A stretch of DNA of 64,000 nt from Sulfidibacter corallicola (GTDB taxonomy: Bacteria; Acidobacteriota; Holophagae; Acanthopleuribacterales; Acanthopleuribacteraceae), in NCBI RefSeq assembly GCF_017498545.1, contig NZ_CP071793.1, positions 11,650,256-11,714,255 on the forward strand. The letters are read 5' to 3'. The translations under genes were made by a program, and so were the position numbers. Every line of letters begins with the position of its first letter. Positions within the stretch are counted from its first letter, which is position 1. The notes beneath the pieces were generated by a model. That model saw nothing but the letters and a program-made list of their open reading frames with translations. It ran no database searches and had not been told where the DNA came from. Of the stretch, positions 18,620 to 26,876 are shown one piece after another.

Positions 18620-21600
18620 ATGAGCTACAACTATTTCCTCCTGATTCTACTGGTCGGCTGGGGCTTGGCAGCCGATGAAATCACCTGTAGCCGGAAATTG
18701 GGCCCGGCGCTTCGCATAATCCATCGGTACACATTGCTGCCTGAGAAAAGTAAGACAAGAGGCAGGCAGAATTGGGTCAGACACAGGGTAGCAGCCCTCA
18801 CAGGCTATCCGCCAGCTTTCAGCGTCTCCGGTGATGCCGTGCTACCGGTTGTCCTGGATTACCACGGTGACCCGGCTCGTCTGGCTCTTAGCGGTTTCCA
18901 TGCCCAGGCCCGTATCGGCTCTGTGCATACGGGGACCATCGCCGCAGGCAGGCTGTCACACCTGATTGCCCTCGAAGGATTGGACAACGCACGAATGAGT
19001 CGGGTAATGAGCCCTGGAAATCAGCAGATCCACGTGCAGAGCAGACTGGAATCGGAGAAAGCACCTCTTGTTGGCGGGGCACCGCTGGACATGGATGTGG
19101 GTGCCGGTGTAATTGTGGCCTACCTCGATACGGGAGTGGACATCACTCACAGAGATTTTCGCAATGAAGACGGCTCGACCCGAATTATCTACATCCTCGA
19201 CCTTTCTCTGCCCGGCGATACGGATGGTGATGGCATTCTGGATGGGAACGGACCATTTGGTGGGACCCTTTTTTCCAGAGCCCAGATCGATCAGGCGCTG
19301 AGCAACACAGAAGATTTTCCATCCGTTGATACCACGGGACACGGTACTCATGGTTTGTCCATAGCCGCCGGCAGCAATCCCCTCTTGCCCGGTCTGGCCC
19401 CAGGTGCAGATCTGATCGTGGTCAAGGCAACCCGAGTGGAGGGAACACTGGATTTCCATTCCATAGATGTGATCAACGGCATGGCTTTTATCGATGAAGC
19501 GGCGGGAGGCCAACCCTATGTGATCAATCTCTCATTGGGAACGATATTCGGCAATCACGACGGCAGCGCCCCCGAGGAAGCGGCCGTCGATGCGCTTACA
19601 GGTGTTGGCAAACCGGGCAAAGCGGTAGTGATCGCCGCCGGCAATGCTTCCCAGAACAAAGGCGATCGTTTCAGGCACATCGTTGATAAGGCATTCAACG
19701 GCTTGTCAAACGAGCACGTGCTGCATATTCCCCCGTACACCGAACCGATGCCGGGAGAAGGCAATGATCTGGTGGTGATTCATTTGGTCTACGAGGCCAA
19801 CGATGCGCTGGAAATTTTGCTCACTGCTCCAGACGAAGAGATCAGCCTTCAAGTAGGTGCTTTCGCCCATATCAGCCAGACCACCGAAGCCGGCCACATT
19901 TTCATGTCGACCATGGGCGCCAACGGAGGTGCGCGTCAGGCGGTCATCATGATCAGCGAGCAGGATGACGTGACTCCAGCTGCCGGCCATTGGCATATCA
20001 GAGTGCAAGGCAGCCGCATAGGAGAGGAAGGCCTGTATCACGGTTGGTTGAGTGAATCTTCGATGGTGGGTGGCGGCTTTCCCCGTTTCGTCGCGCCCGC
20101 CGACAATTCCTTTTTGATAGGCAAGCCGGCGGGGGCGTTCAACGGTATTGCTGTGGGTAGCCATGCACATCATGATCCCGGCACCCGGTTTGTGACCCAG
20201 TGGATAGACATTAACGGGCGTTCCCGAGTCGACCAGTATGCTGTTCCCGGAAGCATTTCCTCTTTTTCATCTCCAGGTCCAACTCGTGACGGTCGAATCA
20301 AGCCCGATATCACCGCACCTGGCGAGCTGGTTCTGGGAGCCGTGAGCAGTCGGGCGATGCCACTGAGTTCGCCCTTTTCCATGTATCGCAATCACAACCT
20401 GGAAGATCCGCAGGCATTGCTGACAGCGCCTTTGGGGCAGGCCTTTTATGCCGTCTCCGAAGGCACTTCGTTTGCTGCACCCGTGGTGACAGGATTGGCG
20501 GCCCGTCTCCTGTCTCGTTCGGGTGATCTGGATTCGATTCAGATTCGCAATATGTTGCGACATACAGCTCTGGCCGACAAGCAGACTGGGAGCCTGCCCA
20601 ATGGGCGTTGGGGATATGGCAAGGTAAGCACGGATCTGGCGTTGGATCCTGCCATTCCTCTGCCGTCTGGCCTTTTTATCGAAACAGTTTCCCTGCCAAC
20701 GACCGCAGAAGGCAGCCAATACCGACAGAGTCTGAGAGCTTTGGGCGGCAGCGCGCCGTATCGCTGGTCTTTAATTGAGGGCACATTGCCTCCAGGACTC
20801 ACCTTGGGCACCGGGGGGCTGATCTCTGGGATGTGTGTTCAGCCCGGTACTTATGATTTCGTGGTGCGCGTTACCGACAAGGCCACCCCACCTCTCAGTG
20901 AAGAACGACCCTTTCAACTGAAAGTACACGTGTTGGAACAGCCCGAAATCGTATCCCGACATCTCGGAGATGGACGTCTGAATCGCTATTACTCCGGCCG
21001 ATTGGAAGCGAGAGGAGGGGCCGCCCCTTTGACCTGGTCGTTGCAGGGAGGCAAGCTTCCCCCTGGTTTGACATTGAAAGATGACGGCTCGATCGAGGGC
21101 ATTCCCATCGAAACCGGTTTGTTTGCCATGACACTGGGGGTGACGGATATGGATGGTGCTGGTGATCTTCACAGCTTTACTCTCGATGTCTTCGAGCCCG
21201 GAGATCCGGATTGGTACAGCTTGGGGAACCAGTATCTCCAGATCTCGGGAATGAGCTTCGATCCCACAAACCAGGAGCACCTCTTGACCTATTACCGGAA
21301 ATCACTGATGGGATATATCAAGGAGAGCTGGGACGATGGAGATTCATGGCAGGCGGTCAGTTATATGACGGCATCTGTGGGCGATATCTGGGGAAGTGGA
21401 GCCTATGCCTGGATAATAAGCCCTCTGTATCTGTCCATGCGAAACCTGATCAGGCTCGACCTGGAGCGTGGATCTTTTGGAGTCTGGTCTTTTTGTAATG
21501 TAGCTACCGGGGGAAAGCTCATGGACCTCACCAGAACCTCCGACGGCCGTACGTTTGTGCTCGGCGATTCCCTAATATGCTCCAATCCACCGTTTTCGGA

Positions 21601-24600
21601 TCCCTATGAGGTAATTTATTCCGAACTTGATACAGATATCTGGCACCGGACCGAGCCTATCGATTTCAATCTTGAGATCGACCCATCCACCCGGGAAGGA
21701 AACATAAGCATATTCGACCCGAACCCGGACCATATCTATGTATCCTTCAGAGGCAGATGCCAGGGCGATTGTGACGGTCCCGGCAGCAATCAGACTTATA
21801 GGGGCCGGTTATTTTATTCGGCCGATCACGGCAACAGTTGGCAAATGCTGCAGACACCGCTACCGCTTCCACTGGAGGTAACAGTTTCCAGGAACGACCC
21901 CGCCGATGTGTTGGCCTTTCCGGTCTGGCCATACTATAACAATGTTCTCTTTCGAAGTCTGGATCACGGTTCTACCTGGCAGATTATATCGATCCCCTAC
22001 GTCCAGGATATTTACCTCTGCAAAAAATTCGGTGAGCGATTTGTTGCAACCACCGATGAGGGGATGTTTTCCAGCAACGACGGCGGCGCCACATGGACCG
22101 AAGTAATGATTCCGGGGATCAACGACATACCCTCGATTCTCGATTTTCACCCTCTCGAACCCCTGTCTTTTTACGTTTATGTAGAAAGTCAGGGTATTTT
22201 GAAGACAGAGGATGGTGGCCTGTCCTGGAAATCAAAGAATGGAGGCTTGTTGGATGTACAGCTCAACGGAATGGCTATTGACAGATCGGATCCTGATTCC
22301 CTCTTTGTCTCCTCCGTGGACAAAGGCATCTATCTGACAAGAACCGACGGAAAGAAATGGGTTTCCTCGCAAACCGGGTTCCAGAATTACAATTACGGCT
22401 CCGGTTTCATCAACACGCTTCCCGTGATTCTGGAAACAGATCCCAATGTGTATGTGTTGAAGAATCCCAATGGATTCTGGGTTTCGAAGAACCGAGGTCT
22501 CGAGTGGTTCAGGCCAAATCTCGAATTCGGCAACCGCAATGTCGTCAATAATGGCCGTTATGGACAGGTCGTCGATTTTGCTATTGACCCAAACGATTCC
22601 AGCATCATTGCACGTCTGGTCTGGGTGTATCCCGGCAACCCTGCCGTCTATGAGATCGGTGGCCTGTGGGTCTCCGAAGATATGGGGGAAACCTGGAATG
22701 AAATCCCGGATATCGACGTGCCGCCGGACCCTTATCAGTCACTCCTGTTTCATTCGGGCGAAGGTATCTCTCGTTTTTCCCGAGCCAGACCCGGGACCTT
22801 TTATACCCTGGGGCAAGATGGGTTATATGTTACCGAAGACAGAGGACAACAGTGGTCGTTCCTGAAATCACTGGGGCCGCATTTCTCTTACACCCTGGAG
22901 ATCTCGGACTCTGCGCCACACTATATTTATGTGGGAGGCCTGACGGGAGTCATGGCCTACGATCCCATAATCGACGAATGGCATCACGGTACGGCCTCTC
23001 GCATCAAAAGTCTGGTGGTGAGCCCGAACGATCCGACCCGGGCCATGGCTGGTCTGGTAGGCAGAGGCGGTAATACGGGATTTACCGAACCTGGCGGGCT
23101 CATATTAAGCGAAGATGCCGGTCGCAGCTGGTCTACTCTTGCCACCATACTCGACCACCAGAGCATCAGCTCCCTGATCAGTCATCCGACCCGGAGCGGT
23201 ACCTATTATGCGGCAACCCATCAAGAAGGGGCATTCAGATCTACCGATGATGGTCAGACCTGGGAAAAGCTCATCGACTTCGGCACTGTATCGGATCTGG
23301 TGAATGTTTCCGCTGCTTTGGAAGATACCTTACTGATCGGAACGCGAGGCTATGGCGTGCAACTATCCGTGGATGGAGGAAAGACGTTTCTCCCCAGCAG
23401 CAATGGTCTGTTGAACCATTATATAAATGCCTTGCTGATCGACACGGAGGACAACCAGACCGTCTACGCGGGAACCGATAAGGGTCTTTTTATTTCTGAT
23501 GACTTGGCGGCTTCGTGGTCGCCGACTACTTTGACAACCCCACAGATTGCCGATATCGCCATAGACAGGGGTACGAAACCCAGGCGCATCTATCTGGTTT
23601 CCCTTACCGATGGGTTCATTTACTCCAACGATGGAGGGCAGACCTATACAACATCGAGTTCAGGGCTCCCTACCCTCAGGCTCACAGGTGTAGAGCTACA
23701 GGAGAAAGCCTATGGAAATCGTATCTGGGTCAGTATGATCGGAGGAGATGGGATCGCCTGGTCTGATAATAAGGGTCTTTCCTGGAATGGTGTGTCAGGT
23801 CATGGCTCACATGATCGGTGGGTTCTGGATATCATGGTCGATCCGGCTTTACATAACCGTCTCTGGATTGCAGGTATTTCCGGTGTGTTCTATACCGATA
23901 ATGACGGTGAGCACTGGCATGAGCTCGATCACGGGCTGCCGGCAGGGGTTCCTGTGACTTCATTGTCTTTCGACCCGTTGAACGGAGACCTGTTGGCATC
24001 CCTGTATTCCGAAGTAGCGGGAGGTGTTCATCGACTCGGTGGTTTGGGCAAAGGGTGGAGATCCTTTCAGGAGGGATTGACCGAGCCACTGGTCAGCCGA
24101 CTATCCAGACCCGGGCATCCGAGTGAACGAACACAGGTGGGAACCCGTCCCATCTATGCGGCCACCGCCGGCAAAGGTTTGTTTTCCAGTCTTCTTGCTC
24201 AGCCTTCGGAAAATTCGCCAAGCATCATCACCGCGACACTGCCGGAAGGCACGACCCAAGCCACTTATAAATCGACACTTTCTGCCAGTGGAGGCAACCC
24301 TCCTCTCCAATGGGCCGTCATTGAGGGAACTCTGCCCCCCGGGTTGGGATTGAACCCCGACTCAGGTATAATTTCAGGTAATCCCGTAGTGGCCGGATCA
24401 TTTTTATTTGAAGTCCAGGTCACAGATGTCGATCACTCCAAAGACCAAAAGAGCCTGTCCTTGGAAATCAGCGCAAAAGAACCCCCATTGATTTTGCAAA
24501 GTCCGTCTGATACGACTGCTTGCGAATCTCAAATGGTTATTTTCCAAGTGACTGCCCGCGGCTCAGCGCCTCTTTCTTATCAATGGAGAAAGAACGGACT

Positions 24601-25417
24601 GCCTATTAACGCCGCGGATGGTCGGGAATTGATTCTGGGTGGGATCGAATCCTTCGATGCCGGCACCTACGATTGCGTCGTGACTAATCCGCATGGAAGC
24701 ATGATTTCCTCTCCGACGTCTCTGACAGTGGTCGAACCCGTAACAATTACAGAGCAGCCCACGGGTCAGATCATTTGTCCCGGTGAAGATCTGGTTTGGT
24801 GCATCGGGGTGAACGGCGCCGACCCTTTCCAATACCAGTGGTACCACAACGATAGCCCCATACCCGGCGCCCAGGCCTCATGTCTCTCCATCGATGAGGT
24901 CTCTCTGGGAGATGAAGGCTCATATTACTGTGTAGTAACCAATCCTTGTGGCCAGGAAACTTCCGTTCAGGCAACGATGACCGTAGGCGGCCCTCTGAGA
25001 ATCCGCATAAGCTCACCGGGGGCACGAGGTCTGGATCCCCCCGTGTTACAGGCATTTGCAGAGTGTGCCCAAGGTCCTGTGACGTTCACTTGGCAAAACC
25101 TGACAACCGGAGACACATCTAGTCTGAATCCTTTCGAACTCGATCCACCCCCCAAGGTAACTACGACTTACGGCCTATCCGCCAGTGATAAAACGGAAAC
25201 GGTGACTGAGCAAACCACGATTCTGGTTGCCCTGAATGCTCTATATCTCGATCTAGATGGAGATGGTTGCAATACTCTTAGGGATCTTCATTTTCTCATC
25301 CTCAGTTGGCGTTCTCCCAATTCTGATGATGTTAATGGCGATGGTTTTATCGATGTCCGGGACCTGCTCTACATCAACACAAGTGAACCTGCGCCTTGCG
25401 ATCCTAAACTAAAGTAA
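18620..25417 (+). CDS. Giant secreted subtilisin-like (S8) protease, paralogue of 2484-9731
   Basis: The 2265-residue protein starts with a short signal peptide (YFLLILLVGWGLAADE). The S8 domain has Asp170 (VAYLDTGVDITHRDF), His241 (DTTGHGTHG), Asn342 (AAGNAS) and Ser617 (SEGTSFAAPV), all intact. Then follow two He_PIG domains (IEGTLPPGLTLG; QGGKLPPGLTLK), a long BNR/sortilin-like region, another He_PIG domain, two Ig-like domains with Cys pairs, and a C-terminal dockerin-like segment (DLDGDGCNTLRDLHFL; VNGDGFIDVRDLLY). The order matches the minus-strand paralogue, but that one has four Ig-like domains, so Ig units have been gained or lost. It is downstream of a kinase and a small dockerin ORF on the same strand (28 nt after 18592), suggesting co-regulation. 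Cell-surface or secreted location is inferred. Confidence 0.88.
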   Translation: MSYNYFLLILLVGWGLAADEITCSRKLGPALRIIHRYTLLPEKSKTRGRQNWVRHRVAALTGYPPAFSVSGDAVLPVVLDYHGDPARLALSGFHAQARIGSVHTGTIAAGRLSHLIALEGLDNARMSRVMSPGNQQIHVQSRLESEKAPLVGGAPLDMDVGAGVIVAYLDTGVDITHRDFRNEDGSTRIIYILDLSLPGDTDGDGILDGNGPFGGTLFSRAQIDQALSNTEDFPSVDTTGHGTHGLSIAAGSNPLLPGLAPGADLIVVKATRVEGTLDFHSIDVINGMAFIDEAAGGQPYVINLSLGTIFGNHDGSAPEEAAVDALTGVGKPGKAVVIAAGNASQNKGDRFRHIVDKAFNGLSNEHVLHIPPYTEPMPGEGNDLVVIHLVYEANDALEILLTAPDEEISLQVGAFAHISQTTEAGHIFMSTMGANGGARQAVIMISEQDDVTPAAGHWHIRVQGSRIGEEGLYHGWLSESSMVGGGFPRFVAPADNSFLIGKPAGAFNGIAVGSHAHHDPGTRFVTQWIDINGRSRVDQYAVPGSISSFSSPGPTRDGRIKPDITAPGELVLGAVSSRAMPLSSPFSMYRNHNLEDPQALLTAPLGQAFYAVSEGTSFAAPVVTGLAARLLSRSGDLDSIQIRNMLRHTALADKQTGSLPNGRWGYGKVSTDLALDPAIPLPSGLFIETVSLPTTAEGSQYRQSLRALGGSAPYRWSLIEGTLPPGLTLGTGGLISGMCVQPGTYDFVVRVTDKATPPLSEERPFQLKVHVLEQPEIVSRHLGDGRLNRYYSGRLEARGGAAPLTWSLQGGKLPPGLTLKDDGSIEGIPIETGLFAMTLGVTDMDGAGDLHSFTLDVFEPGDPDWYSLGNQYLQISGMSFDPTNQEHLLTYYRKSLMGYIKESWDDGDSWQAVSYMTASVGDIWGSGAYAWIISPLYLSMRNLIRLDLERGSFGVWSFCNVATGGKLMDLTRTSDGRTFVLGDSLICSNPPFSDPYEVIYSELDTDIWHRTEPIDFNLEIDPSTREGNISIFDPNPDHIYVSFRGRCQGDCDGPGSNQTYRGRLFYSADHGNSWQMLQTPLPLPLEVTVSRNDPADVLAFPVWPYYNNVLFRSLDHGSTWQIISIPYVQDIYLCKKFGERFVATTDEGMFSSNDGGATWTEVMIPGINDIPSILDFHPLEPLSFYVYVESQGILKTEDGGLSWKSKNGGLLDVQLNGMAIDRSDPDSLFVSSVDKGIYLTRTDGKKWVSSQTGFQNYNYGSGFINTLPVILETDPNVYVLKNPNGFWVSKNRGLEWFRPNLEFGNRNVVNNGRYGQVVDFAIDPNDSSIIARLVWVYPGNPAVYEIGGLWVSEDMGETWNEIPDIDVPPDPYQSLLFHSGEGISRFSRARPGTFYTLGQDGLYVTEDRGQQWSFLKSLGPHFSYTLEISDSAPHYIYVGGLTGVMAYDPIIDEWHHGTASRIKSLVVSPNDPTRAMAGLVGRGGNTGFTEPGGLILSEDAGRSWSTLATILDHQSISSLISHPTRSGTYYAATHQEGAFRSTDDGQTWEKLIDFGTVSDLVNVSAALEDTLLIGTRGYGVQLSVDGGKTFLPSSNGLLNHYINALLIDTEDNQTVYAGTDKGLFISDDLAASWSPTTLTTPQIADIAIDRGTKPRRIYLVSLTDGFIYSNDGGQTYTTSSSGLPTLRLTGVELQEKAYGNRIWVSMIGGDGIAWSDNKGLSWNGVSGHGSHDRWVLDIMVDPALHNRLWIAGISGVFYTDNDGEHWHELDHGLPAGVPVTSLSFDPLNGDLLASLYSEVAGGVHRLGGLGKGWRSFQEGLTEPLVSRLSRPGHPSERTQVGTRPIYAATAGKGLFSSLLAQPSENSPSIITATLPEGTTQATYKSTLSASGGNPPLQWAVIEGTLPPGLGLNPDSGIISGNPVVAGSFLFEVQVTDVDHSKDQKSLSLEISAKEPPLILQSPSDTTACESQMVIFQVTARGSAPLSYQWRKNGLPINAADGRELILGGIESFDAGTYDCVVTNPHGSMISSPTSLTVVEPVTITEQPTGQIICPGEDLVWCIGVNGADPFQYQWYHNDSPIPGAQASCLSIDEVSLGDEGSYYCVVTNPCGQETSVQATMTVGGPLRIRISSPGARGLDPPVLQAFAECAQGPVTFTWQNLTTGDTSSLNPFELDPPPKVTTTYGLSASDKTETVTEQTTILVALNALYLDLDGDGCNTLRDLHFLILSWRSPNSDDVNGDGFIDVRDLLYINTSEPAPCDPKLK

Positions 25418-25946
25418 CGGGGGATGACCAAAGATCGTGAGACCGGTAACACTGTGCAGCACCCACAGGTGCTTCAGCGGCGCCCGGATACATTTCAATC
25501 CACATCAACGGCATGAAGAACGTGGGAAAACCATTTGTGATCGGGCCATAGAATGAGGGTTTCCGTTTCCCCAGGGGTTCTCTTCATACCTTATGTTTTT
25601 CGCTCCAATTGATGGCTCTCCCGCACTTTTGGTGATGGTGAATGAGGTGTTGGTACTCATGGCCTTGATCATCGAAAAGCTTCAACCAAATGATCTCCGT
25701 TTCCGTATAGAGTGGCGCTCTCGCCAAGCAGTGCCGGAAAGACCCGACTAGTTTTCCACCCTGGCAATTCGCGGTCTCGCCTCAAGTCTCGTTAGGTCGG
25801 GGGAATAATCCTGAAAAATCAGTCAAATTGAGGGAAGAGTCAAAAACCCAGCACAAAAGCCTGCCAACACAAATGCCTGATAAATACTCTACTTAACGTC
25901 TCTTTCGAGCTGTTGGTTGAATCTGACGCAATTACCCGGCCGACAT
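25418..25946. other. Intergenic region, possible decayed coding fragment
   Basis: No intact gene is seen. On the minus strand around 25590-25720 one frame reads LYTETEIIWLKLFDDQGHEY then QHLIHHHQKCGRAI before a stop. This looks protein-like but has no start and no recognised family, so a decayed gene is possible. The motif GGCCGACATTT at 25938-25948 lies at the end of the neighbouring gene and recurs at 31372-31382 and near 63 kb. Confidence 0.3.
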
Positions 25947-26876
25947 TTATTGGTTGCCTTGGCTATTCACAGGCCATTTGGTAAATGCATTCAGGAAGTC
26001 TACAAAAGCGCTGACTGGTGCAGAATTTTGAAATGCCGTTTTATTGAGTAATCCAGCTTGATCGATGATCACATTCAACGATCCGCCTGGTTTCTTTTTT
26101 TGACCCATGGTAGTCAAAATTGCTTTTTTCCGTTTGCAAGCTGCAGAGAAGGCTTCTTTCTCTTTTTCATTGTCGGTCTCCCAGGAAAACATGTCATCAA
26201 TGATCGTTTCGGCTTTGGTGTAAAGTTCGTCTTTACTCTCCCTGAACATGGGTGAGACAAGATCCTCCAAGCTTCCACGATCCTGATTGTTCGCCCAAAT
26301 ATAGAATCCCTTGTTGTCTTTGAAGGTACCATGTTGTTGTTCTTGCAATGTCATCGTTTCCAGGGACCACAGGGTATCCTCGATATCTTCAATATTGGCC
26401 AAAGCCTGGCTCATAGTTCGCACTGTATCGGTTGCGGGTAAGTGATCAGCATCATAGGTAAACAAATAGTGAACTTCACCAAGAATCTCACCGGCCCCAC
26501 TCGCAAAAGTAGCCGCATCTGGATGTAAGACTAGAAAATCCTTCAAAAACCCTTTGATAATTTCGGTTTTGTTTTTTCCGCCTGAATTGAACAACAAAAT
26601 GTAACAATCATTTTTACGCAGCAACCTGTCAGGGAGAAAAAATTTGTGGGCCATGTCCAGCGAAAGGTCTCCCATGGCATGTTTTTCCATACTGGTTTTG
26701 AAGAGCTTGTCGAGTGGTGCCGGAAACTCACTAAAGGTAGGATCTTTTCCATTCGCGCCTTTTGCCCGAGTGACTCCGAAGCAGTATTTAAGAACTTGGC
26801 GGACGAAGGCCACATCGTGAGGGCCCTCGCAGAAAATGAAAAGGCCCGTCACATGTCGGGGATTCTGGTCCACCAT
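25947..26876 (-). CDS. TOPRIM-fold protein, probable nuclease partner of the ParB-ATPase
   Basis: The 309-residue protein starts with a beta strand and acidic motif FIFCEGPHDVAFV (Glu17, Asp21) and later has YLFTYDADH (Asp142, Asp144). A Glu followed by a DxD pair on hydrophobic strands is the metal-binding signature of TOPRIM domains (topoisomerase/primase/OLD nucleases, DUF3226 or DUF4435-like). The remaining half is mostly helical. Its ATG overlaps the stop of the upstream ATPase gene by 1 nt (TGATG), so both are made together. In known systems such as PARIS (AriA ATPase with AriB TOPRIM) and OLD/Gabija, an ABC-type ATPase controls a TOPRIM nuclease on phage sensing. I infer the same logic here; enzymatic activity is not shown. 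Confidence 0.65.
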   Translation of the reverse strand: MVDQNPRHVTGLFIFCEGPHDVAFVRQVLKYCFGVTRAKGANGKDPTFSEFPAPLDKLFKTSMEKHAMGDLSLDMAHKFFLPDRLLRKNDCYILLFNSGGKNKTEIIKGFLKDFLVLHPDAATFASGAGEILGEVHYLFTYDADHLPATDTVRTMSQALANIEDIEDTLWSLETMTLQEQQHGTFKDNKGFYIWANNQDRGSLEDLVSPMFRESKDELYTKAETIIDDMFSWETDNEKEKEAFSAACKRKKAILTTMGQKKKPGGSLNVIIDQAGLLNKTAFQNSAPVSAFVDFLNAFTKWPVNSQGNQ

